Shown here one piece after another: positions 45,401-53,622 of a DNA stretch of 64,000 bases. Numbering within the stretch: position 1 is the stretch's first letter; every line of letters begins with the position of its first letter. A model generated the notes under the pieces. The model searched no databases and had not been told where the DNA came from. It saw only the letters and a program-made list of their open reading frames with translations. The translations under genes were made by a program, and so were the position numbers. The DNA comes from an uncultured Oligoflexales bacterium (GTDB lineage Bacteria; Bdellovibrionota_B; Oligoflexia; Oligoflexales; JAPPIL01): assembly GCA_958296095.1 (NCBI GenBank), contig OY282434.1, positions 496,001 to 560,000 on the forward strand, given 5' to 3'.

Positions 45401-45954
45401 CGACCAACGATTTTACTACGAGTTACTTTGCCGGTTTTTTCCCTTATCCTGTGCAACGTCACAAACCACTTGATCCGTCGCACAGTTACGTTATCTCGTC
45501 CTATCTCGGTTACGACCTCAATGAGACCATGCGGCATGGTCGTATCAGGGTCTATGGTGGTGTAGGTGCATTGCCATTGTGGACAGACTTTGCCAAAGAA
45601 ATTATTGCCAAGAAGGACTACCGCAGCTATCTCGATCAACTCGATCTTGATATTTTGACCAAGAAAGAGTGGCCTTATGTGCGCACCAAAAAACTCGCGG
45701 CGGTGAAGGTTGACTTGCCGCGTGGTTTGATTTTGCGTTCGGCCCGCAAAGGCGATGTTGAGCTTTATGGCACGACCGACATTGCTCGCACGGGCGAAGT
45801 TTACCGCAGCGAATTTGAGTTGGGCAACAGTGTGCGTTCGCTGGTGCATATTCCCGCCACCATCAAACGTCGCACGTGGCATTCCAAACGCCGCTTCGTC
45901 CCTTTTACTCGCGTTAGGCTGTCACAAGAAAAACAAATCAACAACGGGTCTTAA
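42454..45954 (+). CDS. Class A penicillin-binding protein with enlarged transpeptidase region
   Basis: An 1166-residue bifunctional peptidoglycan synthase (PBP1A type), GTG start. One membrane helix at about 13-36. Glycosyltransferase (GT51) motifs: EDKNFYQHRGID with catalytic E99, GGSTITQQTVKN, and LVEAAFIAGSVKGPSKYNPF. Transpeptidase motifs: PPGSVFK with nucleophile S492 and K495, SEN at 549-551, and KTGT at 980-983. The gap between SxN and KTGT is about 430 residues, roughly twice the usual, because of a charged helical insert (about 590-830, for example RLKKIWWGEDYQRGLAELF). A basic C-terminal tail follows. It polymerises glycan and crosslinks peptides at the outer face of the inner membrane. 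Confidence 0.9.
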   Translation: MFASLGRGLAKFCVAIFLLGVAGFFAVVGLGLVIWVQMHVGDTSELQKSTILARMNEETTIYFADGERPIGSFFAGLHRRYVQIRDVPAYVINAVIASEDKNFYQHRGIDLVAIAKAFVEGVEQGRFRRGGSTITQQTVKNILGRWERSFARKFREIIAALQLERMYDKRQIMEFYLNQFHVAANGNGIGIAARYYFNKEVQELNLVEAAFIAGSVKGPSKYNPFIKYTKAARQQAREHAFERKNYVLRRMYEQGWIGQQEFEEALRQPIPYRRGKFRSGEVSLVSTIRKQFRHRELLDALGLDNAAQLNHAGLRIITTIDSILQETAQLAMRRNLSRLETILKGFQPEDRSRFKVLRRLELEQFCYGKVIDIVSKKGEEEISLDFGLAKGTIPRESLVRYARLLDLPNGHKEGYHFHLRQLLQTLRKGDVLFVEVKAYDESSHEAVVELHKYPLINGGLIAIDKGNVRAVVSGFDTIGFNRALAAKRPPGSVFKAIVYYAALQLGWSVLDQLDNERQIFPYQGSFYAPRPDHPSPYQDVSMLWAGIMSENLASVSLAYNLVSKLNFKQFKQLMAFLDLMPKSGEPTKIYHRRVTKALGVRLEPNGIKMFQLDNAIRDLAPDLVFAEQEKVQRRLKKIWWGEDYQRGLAELFSEENEEMSVRERKRRINLLANNLTRLNAAAQALREDWQAITDAIAAAGGASVRDAALRERLARFRVLPSRGARPELGYFLPLHIEDYADDKVTIEELEYHRRVAGRRLHRQDVQAVWGGGDPTRSAAGITPRDVRLDGYLAVHLLEKLNAAVDSNYQKVMAQESRYDLYRYYQHRDFRIAAGLNYLLALSKRMGVASPLEPVLSYPLGTNDVTTAEVSKLYQTFIDGKIYRFYENGSDNQLNFIQRIEDRLGAVLYEAKPTVTTISSRANSDQMREILSKVVTHGTGRRARGELHVVLDADSDKDKVIDKNKKQKDGKIYVRIPAFGKTGTTNDFTTSYFAGFFPYPVQRHKPLDPSHSYVISSYLGYDLNETMRHGRIRVYGGVGALPLWTDFAKEIIAKKDYRSYLDQLDLDILTKKEWPYVRTKKLAAVKVDLPRGLILRSARKGDVELYGTTDIARTGEVYRSEFELGNSVRSLVHIPATIKRRTWHSKRRFVPFTRVRLSQEKQINNGS

Positions 45955-45969
45955 CCCACCCTGTTAGAT

Positions 45970-46007
45970 AACGTGAATATCGGATTTTTTTCAGGGGGTC
46001 ACTACAC
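45970..46007 (+). repeat. Island-edge element type 2, copy 2
   Basis: 38 bp starting AACGTGAATATCGGATTTTT and ending GGGGTCACTACAC; inverse of 24525-24562 with one or two differences. It begins 16 bp after the PBP stop and leads straight into gamma units. Confidence 0.7.
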
Positions 46008-46715
46008 TTAGCCCGTACCTCCGTTGTCTTGGCACGTGCCACTGTTGTCTTGGCACAAATCTCCGTTGTCTTGGCACGGCACAGCCCTGCCGAGAAACTC
46101 GACCTGAGATAGGTGCAAGGACATGCCTTGTGCGAAAAAATAAACTGAATGCAATCGCGAGAGGCACAGACCTTCCTTAGCACAAATCTCCGTTATCTTA
46201 GCCCCCGCCTCCGTTGTCTTGGCACGGCACAGACCTGCCGAGAAACTCTCCCCTGAGATAGGTGCAAGTACATGCCTTGTGCGAAAAAATAATCTGTTTG
46301 CAGTATTGGCAATATCTATGGTCGAGTTTTCGCACGGTCTTGCCGCGCCGTTCATGTGGCTCTCGGTGGGCAAGAGGTGGGGGCAACCGCCGAGAGACTT
46401 GGGGGCAAGGACACCACTTGGCCCAAACCTCCGTTGTCTTGGCACGGCACAGCCCTGCCGAGAAACTCGACCTGAGCATGTATAAGCACATGCTTTACCT
46501 AAAAGCATAATCTGACCGCAAAATGGCAGTATTTGTGGTCGAGTTTTCGCACGGTCTTGCCGCGCCGTTCATGTGGCTCTCGGTAGGCAGGCATGAACGC
46601 AATAGCCGAGAAGTCTGAGGGCAGGCAGAGAGGGCGCGCAGAGTGGCCTGAGAACATGCAGCGAGCTAGGAAGCGAGCGATACAGAAAGCCGCGTAGCGC
46701 GTAGCGCGCCATTCG
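46008..46715. repeat. Repeat island F
   Basis: Gamma units (46008-46078), the outer arm of a truncated beta element (46087-46150), more gamma units (46180-46232), two inverted beta elements with both arms (46234-46370 and 46455-46587) separated by gamma, then alpha (46655-46715). It stops 10 bp before the mlaD stop codon. Open frames here on both strands are repeat readings. Confidence 0.75.
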
Positions 46716-46724
46716 CGTTAGATA

Positions 46725-48233
46725 TCAAAAAGCCAGTGCTGCGGTACCGAGGAAGCCTTTTAGGTCGTTGTCGGTGAAGGAAAATCCAGCCCCGAAGAAG
46801 TAATTGAGGTTGTTGCGCAAGGAATTGCTGCCTTTGGCAAGGCGAGTAGGGTCGTCGATGCCTGCCACCAGGGTAAGATGGCGTAAAAACACGAGCTTGG
46901 CATAGGCTTTGAAGTGTGCCACCTTGCGCACTTCACTGCCCTCGCTGTTCCAGTCGAAGGCTTCCAGTGTCAAACGTAGACGGTCGTCGAGCAGATATAG
47001 GTCGGAGGCAAGCCCGCCCTTAGATTCAAACAGACCAAAGCGCAGGGCAACATCGTACCAGCGGCGGGCAAATTGCACGTTGAAACGCAAAGCCTTGTCG
47101 TCGGTAATGGTCTCCTTCTGATATGAAACATGCTCACTGCCATCCTGCTGCGGGGTCGTGTCCTTGCGGGTGACGGTAACCCGCTCGCCGAGATCAGTCA
47201 CCCCGAAGAGGTAATACTTGTCCTGTCGGGTTCTAAACAGCAAGTTGAAGTAGTGCTGCGAACTGTTATTGGTACGCATCTCGCTATGATAATCGACCTC
47301 GACCTGCAACTTGCTCGCGGGCGACAGCACTTCACTGACACTGTCAAGCGTCTGTTCGATTTTGTTGATCGTCTCATCGTCGCTGAGCAACTTGCCTAGT
47401 GTGCCCTTGCCCTCTTGGAGGTTGGTTGAGACCAACTTGATGTTGCCTGCCGTTTCTCTGATGTCAGCCATCGAGTCGTCGAACTTGGTCAGGATAGAGT
47501 TGAATTTTTGTCGCCCCTCTTCGCCTAACACCGTCTTCAAGGAAGTGCTGACCTCTTCTAGATTGACGAGAATCTGTTCGAGATTATCCCCACTACTGGC
47601 TACCACTCGCTCCACCCCCGCGGCGGCACGTTGCAAGTGTGACACCGTTGCCGCGACCTCACCGCGGTTCTCCTTCACTACGCTGCGCAAATCAGCCAGC
47701 AAGCCAGACATGTCCTCGAAAATCTTCTTGATAGTATCCTGACCCTGTTCGGTGGCAAGAGAACCAGCTAGCGACTGGGTAATTTTCTTGATGTCTTTGG
47801 CAATGCGTCCCATGTAGGCGACAACTTCTTCAGCACTGAGGCTGTCACTAGAACTAGCCAATTCCGCGCCGTCTGCCGCCATCTCGGTCAAGGGTGAGCG
47901 CACGATTTCAACATACTTGTCCCCCAACAAGCCCCGACTTCTTATTTCAACCACCGATTCGATAGGAACATCAACATCCGCTTGGATTTCGAGCATGATT
48001 TTGGTTCTATTGGTCAACAGGATAATCTTCGCTACCCGCCCTACTGTCACGCCATTAGTCCTGACATGCGTTTTCTCAACAATACCCTCAGCATTATCGG
48101 TGACTGTGTAGTAGGTCTTGTAATCGCCGCCGCGGAAACTGTCTGGATTTAAAAAGAAAAAGATAACGATGATGGCAGCACTCGCCAGCAAGATGAAAAT
48201 GCCAACTCTGAACTCAACTCCAAATGGCCTCAT
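46725..48233 (-). CDS. mlaD: MlaD-type MCE protein with long C-terminal beta-rich domain
   Basis: A 502-residue protein. The ATG at 48233 is chosen because AGGAG is seven bases upstream of it but only one base from the ATG at 48239. One inner-membrane helix (FRVGIFILLASAAIIVIFFFL), then one MCE domain (about 38-120, with VRTNGVTVGRV and SRGLLGDKYVEI), then a coiled-coil region (about 130-280). The last 190 residues form about ten alternating strands (FNLLFRTRQDKYYLFGVTD to FGAGFSFTDNDLKGFLGTAA) and end in phenylalanine, as outer-membrane barrels do. Last gene of tatA-mlaE-mlaF-mlaD; this ABC system moves phospholipids between the membranes. Confidence 0.9.
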   Translation of the reverse strand: MRPFGVEFRVGIFILLASAAIIVIFFFLNPDSFRGGDYKTYYTVTDNAEGIVEKTHVRTNGVTVGRVAKIILLTNRTKIMLEIQADVDVPIESVVEIRSRGLLGDKYVEIVRSPLTEMAADGAELASSSDSLSAEEVVAYMGRIAKDIKKITQSLAGSLATEQGQDTIKKIFEDMSGLLADLRSVVKENRGEVAATVSHLQRAAAGVERVVASSGDNLEQILVNLEEVSTSLKTVLGEEGRQKFNSILTKFDDSMADIRETAGNIKLVSTNLQEGKGTLGKLLSDDETINKIEQTLDSVSEVLSPASKLQVEVDYHSEMRTNNSSQHYFNLLFRTRQDKYYLFGVTDLGERVTVTRKDTTPQQDGSEHVSYQKETITDDKALRFNVQFARRWYDVALRFGLFESKGGLASDLYLLDDRLRLTLEAFDWNSEGSEVRKVAHFKAYAKLVFLRHLTLVAGIDDPTRLAKGSNSLRNNLNYFFGAGFSFTDNDLKGFLGTAALAF

Positions 48234-48346
48234 CGCCATACTCCTATCGGTCACGTCTCTATTTCGGAAAGCTTTCCTTTAGCCTTGATGAATATTTATT
48301 TAACAGTATAAAAAATTAGCCATCTTTGCCTAGACGAAACAGGAAA

Positions 48347-49096
48347 TTAAATAAATTGCATCGGCCCCTCAACTCGACCCGCCATGAACTGCCCGACGAC
48401 CGGATCACGGGTATTGCGGAAGGTTGCAGGGTCACCTTCCAGCACAGCTTTGCCCTTGTAGATCATGATAATCTGGTCAGCAGTGGCGAGAGTTGCCTTG
48501 ATGTCGTGCGAAATTACTACCGAGGTCACCTCTGGCAGTTCAGTGTTGATCTTGACGATGAGGTTGTCGATCATCTCGGCGATAAGTGGGTCCATGCCTG
48601 TAGTTGGCTCGTCGTAGAGCAACACATGTGGATCGTTAACGAGGGCACGAGCTAGCCCGGTGCGTTTTTGCTCGCCTGTCGAGAGTTCGCTCGGATAGCG
48701 TTGCAGCACGTCGCCAAGTCCCACACGGGCGAGGCTTTCTTCGGCTTTGGCGCGCATTGCCTGGCGGCTCAAGCTGGTATGCTCACGCAAGGGGAAGATG
48801 ACGTTATCGAGCACGCTCATACTGTCAAAAAGTGCCGAGTGCTGGAACAGCATGCCGAATTTTTTGCGGTGCTGGCGCATTCGTGCCGTATTGAAGGTAG
48901 TAATTTCCTCGTCGTCAACGATGATGCGCCCGCTATCAGGACGCAGTAAACCAATGATATGCTTGATGGTGACAGACTTGCCTTCCCCTGACCTGCCGAT
49001 GATGAAGGTTATTTTGTTTTTAGGAATTTGCAGGCAGATTTCGTCGAGCACGGTGGTGTTGCCAAATTTTTTGGAAATGTTCTCGAAAGCTATCAT
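48347..49096 (-). CDS. mlaF: MlaF phospholipid-transport ATPase
   Basis: A 249-residue ABC ATPase with Walker A GRSGEGKSVTIKHIIG, signature LSTGEQKRTGLARAL, Walker B VLLYDEPTTGMDP and switch histidine in VVISHD. The signature differs slightly from the common LSGGMRKRVGLARA form, but the LARAL and TTGMDP features place it in the MlaF branch. It powers the MlaE permease, whose gene ends eight bases upstream. Confidence 0.93.
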   Translation of the reverse strand: MIAFENISKKFGNTTVLDEICLQIPKNKITFIIGRSGEGKSVTIKHIIGLLRPDSGRIIVDDEEITTFNTARMRQHRKKFGMLFQHSALFDSMSVLDNVIFPLREHTSLSRQAMRAKAEESLARVGLGDVLQRYPSELSTGEQKRTGLARALVNDPHVLLYDEPTTGMDPLIAEMIDNLIVKINTELPEVTSVVISHDIKATLATADQIIMIYKGKAVLEGDPATFRNTRDPVVGQFMAGRVEGPMQFI

Positions 49097-49103
49097 GACC
49101 GCC

Positions 49104-49892
49104 TTAGGTGGAAACTTGAATCCACGTAATTAAGACATCGAGACAGAGCACGCTCAACAGATTGGTAACCACACCGGTAGTGGTCGCCTCGCCGATGCCA
49201 CGTGCGCCACCCCGTGCATGTAAGCCACAGTTGCAGGCGACGGTCGCGATAACCAGGCCGAAGAAAACTGCCTTGACCAGACCCGCGATGACATCTTGCA
49301 TGACGATAAACTCCAGAACTTTTTCGCGAAAAATTCCTTCCGAGACATCAAAAATAAACAGCGCCGACACATAAGAACCGATCATGCCGAGCAAAATAAA
49401 AAAAATGCACAATAATGGCATCATCACTGTTGAGGCAATCAGTAGTGGCTTCACCAGATAGCTGAGGGGGTTAACCCCCATCGCTTCCATCGCATCAATT
49501 TGCTCGTTGACTTTCATCGCCGCGAGCTCCGCCGTAATCGCTGAGCCAGCTCGCCCAGCAATCAAAAAGGCGGTGATCAACGGGGCTAGCTCGCGTGTCA
49601 AAGCCAGGCCCGTGGCACTGCCGGTCAGGCTTTCGGCACTGAAAATACTGAAGATACTGCCGACTTGCAGGCCAAAGACGGCACCGACGAAGAAGCCTGT
49701 GATGACTATAATCAGCAGCGACTTGATGCCGATGAACTCCAGCTGAATGAAAATACGATCAAGCCGCAGCGGGCGGCGGCAGACCTCTGCCAGTGCCTGG
49801 CGCAAAAAAATCAGAAACGCACCCAGCCCGATGATGCGCCGCAAAAAAAACGCACCCAGCAACGTCACCGGTTGCGCCAACACCCGCACCAC
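49104..49892 (-). CDS. mlaE: MlaE phospholipid-transport permease
   Basis: A 262-residue membrane protein starting at a GTG four bases after the tatA stop. It contains the MlaE/YrbE hallmark ELAPLITAFLIAGRAGSAITAELAAMKVNEQIDAMEAMGVNP and five to six membrane helices (for example SLLIIVITGFFVGAVFGLQ). It forms the transmembrane core of the Mla complex. The conserved region is cited here only by its key residues at about 100-142: ELAP, AGRAGSA, EQIDA. Confidence 0.93.
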   Translation of the reverse strand: MVRVLAQPVTLLGAFFLRRIIGLGAFLIFLRQALAEVCRRPLRLDRIFIQLEFIGIKSLLIIVITGFFVGAVFGLQVGSIFSIFSAESLTGSATGLALTRELAPLITAFLIAGRAGSAITAELAAMKVNEQIDAMEAMGVNPLSYLVKPLLIASTVMMPLLCIFFILLGMIGSYVSALFIFDVSEGIFREKVLEFIVMQDVIAGLVKAVFFGLVIATVACNCGLHARGGARGIGEATTTGVVTNLLSVLCLDVLITWIQVST

Positions 49893-49896
49893 CTAC

Positions 49897-50097
49897 CTAG
49901 TCCTGTTGCTTGTCAGTGCTGCTGCCATTCTTATCAGGCAATGCGGTGGTGTCTTTGTCCTTGTCCTTGATGCCCTTGCGGAAGTTCTTGATGCTTTCAC
50001 CAACTGCACCGCCAAGCTTCGGTAGCTGCTTAGCCCCAAACAACAGCACCACCACACCAAAGATAACGAGCAGTTCAGGAATGCCGGGAATACCCAT
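49897..50097 (-). CDS. tatA: TatA/E twin-arginine translocase subunit
   Basis: A 66-residue protein with GAGAGGATAG before its ATG. N-terminal membrane helix (IPELLVIFGVVVLLFGAKQL), the conserved F-G-x-K-x-LP hinge, an amphipathic helix (GAVGESIKNFRKGIKD) and a polar tail. TatA makes the pore for folded proteins such as the DUF1501 protein in this window. It is the first gene of an operon with mlaE, mlaF and mlaD; no tatB or tatC is near. Confidence 0.92.
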   Translation of the reverse strand: MGIPGIPELLVIFGVVVLLFGAKQLPKLGGAVGESIKNFRKGIKDKDKDTTALPDKNGSSTDKQQD

Positions 50098-50149
50098 CTC
50101 TATCCTCTCAATTGTCCTTCCATCCTAGCACAGAGATAGCCATATTACC

Positions 50150-50963
50150 ACCTCGCGCAGCTCCGTTATCTTGGCACGTCGCAGACCTGGAGCTAGAAAG
50201 CGGCAAAAAGTCCAGCGAGCGTAGCGAGCGAGGAAGCGGCAAAAAGTCCAGCGAGCGTAGCGAGCGAGGAAGCGGCAAAAAGTCCAGCGAGCGTAGCGAG
50301 CGAGGAAGCGGCAAAAAGTCCAGCGAGCGTAGCGAGCGAGGAAGCGGCAAAAAGTCCAGCGAGCGTAGCGAGCGAGGAAGCGGCAAAAAGTCCAGCGAGC
50401 GTAGCGAGCGAGGAAGCGGCAAGGAAGCCGCGTGCAACCCGACCTCAACAGGTATGGGCACATGCCTTGTGCAAAGAAATAATCTGATGACAAGCTTGAA
50501 CGCAATAACGAGAGGTCTGAGTGAAAGCAGCGAGCGGAACAAATACACCACTTAGCACAAATCTCCGTTATCTTGGCACGGCACAGCCCTGCCGAGAAAC
50601 TCGACCTCAACAGGTATAGGCACATGCCTTGTGCAAAAAATAATCTGAACGCAATAGCAAGAGGTCTGAGTGCAAAGAGCGAGCTAGGAAGCGAGCGATA
50701 CAGAAAGCCGCAGCGCAGCGCACGGTCTTTCCCTGCCGTTCATGGAGCTCTTGGTGGGCAAGTCTCAACGTGACAGCCAAGAGACTTGGGCGCAAGCAGA
50801 GATGGCGCGCAGAGTGGCCTGAGAACAAGGAGCGAGGGAGCTAGGAAGCGGCAAGAAAGCCTCGTAGAGCGAGCGATACAAAAAGCAGCGTAGCGAGCGA
50901 AGCGAGCTAGGAAGCGAGCGATACGGAAAGCAGCGCAGCGAGCACCTTGGCAAAATAGGATTT
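50150..50963. repeat. Repeat island G
   Basis: Between the diverging tatA and rpoH genes. It contains a gamma unit (50157-50180), the 36-bp tandem array below, a truncated beta arm (50433-50520), gamma (50550-50580), an inverted beta element interrupted by alpha (50590-50759), and alpha units to 50945. Three long frames overlap here on two strands; since the array period is a multiple of three, they stay open by construction. Confidence 0.75.
50200..50415. repeat. Six perfect tandem copies of a 36-bp alpha-related unit
   Basis: Units start at 50200, 50236, 50272, 50308, 50344 and 50380; each begins GCGGCAAAAAGTCCAGCGAG. Read on the plus strand the unit is GSGKKSSERSER. The lack of drift between copies points to recent expansion. 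Confidence 0.85.
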
Positions 50964-51014
50964 TACGGCTAAAATCCTTGTCTGGTTAGGTAGATATGCG
51001 AAACCCGATAACGT
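50964..51014 (-). repeat. Island-edge element type 1, copy 2
   Basis: Inverse of 2581-2634: minus strand reads ATCGGGTTTCGCATATCTAC and then CTAACCAGACAAGGATTTTAG. It closes island G on the rpoH side, as copy 1 opens island A. Confidence 0.7.
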
Positions 51015-51089
51015 CTCTATTTTATTATATAATAAACAAAAACAATAAAAATTGCAATAGTATATTAATTATTTAAAGACAAACATTTG

Positions 51090-51119
51090 TTGCTCGTCGT
51101 GACCGAAATAGTGTATAGT
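51090..51119 (+). promoter_or_regulatory. Predicted sigma-70 promoter of rpoH
   Basis: TTGCTC (51090-51095), 18-bp spacer, TATAGT (51114-51119). The predicted start of transcription is near 51126, which rules out the in-frame TTG at 51087 and supports translation from 51147. Confidence 0.5.
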
Positions 51120-51146
51120 GCTAGCCTTGTCATATTCGGGACCTAC

Positions 51147-52049
51147 ATGGCACGCAATCTCCCCGCAGTGATGAAATCCAACCAAAGTCTGGTCAAGCTG
51201 ACCCCGCTACAGCTGTATTTGCGTGAAATTAACCAGTATGCGCTGCTGTCGGCGGAGGAGGAGCATCGGCTGGCAGTAGCGCACTTTGAGCAGGGGGACA
51301 TCGAGGCGGCACACCGCCTGATTACAGCTAATCTGCGTCTGGTAGTCAAGATTGCCAACGATTTCAAGCAGACACAGTCCAACCTGCTCGATTTGATTCA
51401 GGAAGGCAACTATGGCTTAATGCAGGCGGTCAAAAAATTTAATCCCTACAAGGGGGTGAAGCTGTCGAGTTACTCGGCTTGGTGGATAAGAGCCTTTATT
51501 CTGAAGTTTATCATGGACAACCGCAGTCAGGTGAGAATCGGCACGACCAGGGCACAGCGCAAGCTCTTTTTCAACCTGCGCCGAGAAGCTGAGCGTCTGT
51601 TGCAGGCCTACGATCGGGTTGATCCCAAGATGATTGCCGCCAATCTGCAAGTGCGAGAGAAGGATGTCATTGAGATGCAGCAGCGCATCGACAACCCCGA
51701 TGTCTCGCTCGATGCAGCAGCACGGGATGACGATGGCAATCGTAACTTGCTAAATCTGTTGCCACAGGCTAGTGAGAACCTCGAAGAGGTGGTGGCCTCC
51801 GCGCAGTTGCGGGAAAAGTTCGGCCATGCACTGGCTGAATTCAGAACTACGCTCGATGCTCGCGAGCTGGCGGTATTGGACGAGCGGGTGCTCAGCGATG
51901 CGCCCTTGACCCTGCAGGCACTGGCAGACCGCTATGGTGTAACACGAGAACGAGCACGGCAGTTGGAAGCACGCCTGCTGAAGAATTTGCGTAAGTTTGT
52001 CGCCACACGAGGCGTTATCGATGTCGATATACAAGGAGAACGGCAATGA
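51147..52049 (+). CDS. rpoH: Heat-shock sigma factor RpoH-like
   Basis: A 300-residue sigma factor. Region 1.2/2.1 is LTPLQLYLREINQYALLSAE; region 2.2-2.4 is DLIQEGNYGLMQAVKKF and SSYSAWWIRAFILKFI; the RpoH box is seen in AQRKLFFNLRREAERL; region 4.2 is LTLQALADRYGVTRERARQLE. Length and RpoH box set it apart from RpoD. It would direct RNA polymerase to heat-shock promoters, possibly including those of chaperone genes such as the Hsp70 cluster here. Its stop overlaps yajC by four bases (ATGA), an unusual pairing. Confidence 0.88.
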   Translation: MARNLPAVMKSNQSLVKLTPLQLYLREINQYALLSAEEEHRLAVAHFEQGDIEAAHRLITANLRLVVKIANDFKQTQSNLLDLIQEGNYGLMQAVKKFNPYKGVKLSSYSAWWIRAFILKFIMDNRSQVRIGTTRAQRKLFFNLRREAERLLQAYDRVDPKMIAANLQVREKDVIEMQQRIDNPDVSLDAAARDDDGNRNLLNLLPQASENLEEVVASAQLREKFGHALAEFRTTLDARELAVLDERVLSDAPLTLQALADRYGVTRERARQLEARLLKNLRKFVATRGVIDVDIQGERQ

Positions 52050-52381
52050 GTTGGAACTTTTTATCTACCACTGCGTTGGCCGAAGCCGCGGCCCCACCAC
52101 CGGGGCCTTCTTTCATGGAGATGCTGATCCTGCCACTGGGATTGCTGGTCGTGATGTATTTTTTCATCATTCGCCCGCAAGCGAGGAAATCACGTGAACA
52201 CCAGCAGCTGTTACAAAGTCTAAAAGTTGGTGACGAAGTAGTGACCAGCGGTGGCATTATTGGTAAAATAAAATCAATAGCCGATTCGTTTGTGACCCTG
52301 GAGTCGATGAACAGCACGTTCAAGATCGTCACCAGCAACATCGCTGGCTACACCAAAAAGCAGGAGCTCAAGACAAACTGA
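52046..52381 (+). CDS. yajC: Preprotein translocase subunit YajC
   Basis: A 111-residue protein with one membrane helix (LPLGLLVVMYFFIIRPQ) followed by the family motif RPQARKSREHQQLLQSL and KVGDEVVTSGGIIGKI. It associates with SecDF in the Sec translocase. It is coupled to rpoH by ATGA overlap; secD/secF are not downstream, where a beta-barrel gene follows instead. Confidence 0.93.
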   Translation: MSWNFLSTTALAEAAAPPPGPSFMEMLILPLGLLVVMYFFIIRPQARKSREHQQLLQSLKVGDEVVTSGGIIGKIKSIADSFVTLESMNSTFKIVTSNIAGYTKKQELKTN

Positions 52382-53355
52382 CCGACAGATGGAGATGGGC
52401 GACGCATACGCTACTGATAACGCTACTGCTGGCACTAGCGACGGCTGCACAGGCGGTCGGTATTCCCGATGAATACCGGGCCAGCGGTGGTTACAGCATC
52501 GGCTTGAGCCATGCCGCAATGGTCGCGGACAACGGCGTGGCCGCGGTAGTGCTTAACCCTGCGATGGTGGCGCTCGCCCGTGACTACCGCATCTCGCTCG
52601 GCTACAACTGGCCTGCAACAGGGCGTGGCTTCTATCAGGTCGGCATCGTCGATGGCAAGACGGCGAAGATCGCCGCGGGTGTGCTCTATACAGGCTTTCA
52701 CGAAAAATTCGACGGGCATGGCTTCCTGCATACCGAGCTCGACTCGCCTATCGAGCGACGTGGTAGTGTGGCCCTCTCTGGCATGCTGGGCAAGATAGCA
52801 CTGGGTGTCAGTGGGCAGTATATCGAGGGCTTTCAGTTTAACGAAGCGGTGCACGGTTTGCCCGCCCTGACCTCGACCACACATCGCTACGACTCAACCA
52901 CATACGATAAGCACACTGGCATTACCGCGGGTCTCGGTGCAGCCATCGCCCTTACTCCGACCCTGCGCGTCGGTGCAGCTGTCAACAATCTCGCCAACCG
53001 CAAGGTCAGAGACTTTGCCCCCCGCACCATCCGTGCTGGTGTAGCTTGGCTGGTCACGCCGCGTGGCGACATTGCAGTGCATCTCGATTATCGCGAGCGA
53101 CAACGAGTTGCCCTGTTTGAGCAAGGGCGTAGCGAGCCCGAACGCCGTGCCATTGCCTCCTGCTCGGTGCGCGTCTACGATGCCGTGCGGGTTCTTGCTG
53201 CCTATGGACAATCGCTGGTCGACAAGAGCGGTGAGTTTGCCGCGGGTCTGACGCTGGTCAACAACAAGGTTTCACTTTCCTATGGCTTTCGCCGTCATTG
53301 GCCGCGCAACACCACCACCCAAGCGGTAAGTCTCGGTCTCACGGTAGCGATCTAG
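52378..53355 (+). CDS. Outer-membrane beta-barrel protein with probable CTG start
   Basis: The frame continues 42 codons upstream of the TTG at 52504 and gives RWRWATHTLLITLLLALATA, a complete signal peptide cleaved near AQA. The only plausible start ahead of it is a CTG at 52378, overlapping the yajC stop, with CAGGAG 11 bases upstream; no ATG, GTG or TTG occurs in frame back into yajC. The mature protein (about 300 residues) has NPAMVALARDYRISLGYNW, as in FadL/PorV-like barrels, then alternating strands to the end (KVSLSYGFRRHW; AVSLGLTVAI). Function unknown; translation coupled to yajC. Confidence 0.7.
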   Translation: MTDRWRWATHTLLITLLLALATAAQAVGIPDEYRASGGYSIGLSHAAMVADNGVAAVVLNPAMVALARDYRISLGYNWPATGRGFYQVGIVDGKTAKIAAGVLYTGFHEKFDGHGFLHTELDSPIERRGSVALSGMLGKIALGVSGQYIEGFQFNEAVHGLPALTSTTHRYDSTTYDKHTGITAGLGAAIALTPTLRVGAAVNNLANRKVRDFAPRTIRAGVAWLVTPRGDIAVHLDYRERQRVALFEQGRSEPERRAIASCSVRVYDAVRVLAAYGQSLVDKSGEFAAGLTLVNNKVSLSYGFRRHWPRNTTTQAVSLGLTVAI

Positions 53356-53622
53356 CCCCTGCATCGCACCATAATATCTTCCAGAAAATACGAGGACATT
53401 GCCCATCTTCTGAGCTTTCCGCTAAAGACGTTGCCACTACAGAGACCGTCAGGACGAAAGGCGGAGTTACTCACATACCCTGTGGAAAATTACCACTGAT
53501 TTTTGCCGCTTTTTCTAACTAGCTGAAATTAAAGTATAAAACTATGAAAGCGCCAAATTTTATAAATATAAATTTACGAATTGCCGATAAGATAGGTGGG
53601 GTAGTGTGCAATAGGAAGTTTA

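Noticed and set aside
45241-45882. Minus-strand 213-codon frame opposite the PBP gene
   Set aside because: Overlaps the KTGT region and C-terminus of the PBP in antisense; no independent support.
50200-50415. CRISPR array
   Set aside because: The 36-bp units are contiguous with no unique spacers.
50112-50625. Three long open frames (147-166 codons) on both strands
   Set aside because: They are readings of a 36-bp tandem array; a period divisible by three keeps all frames open. Composition is low-complexity and there is no ribosome site.
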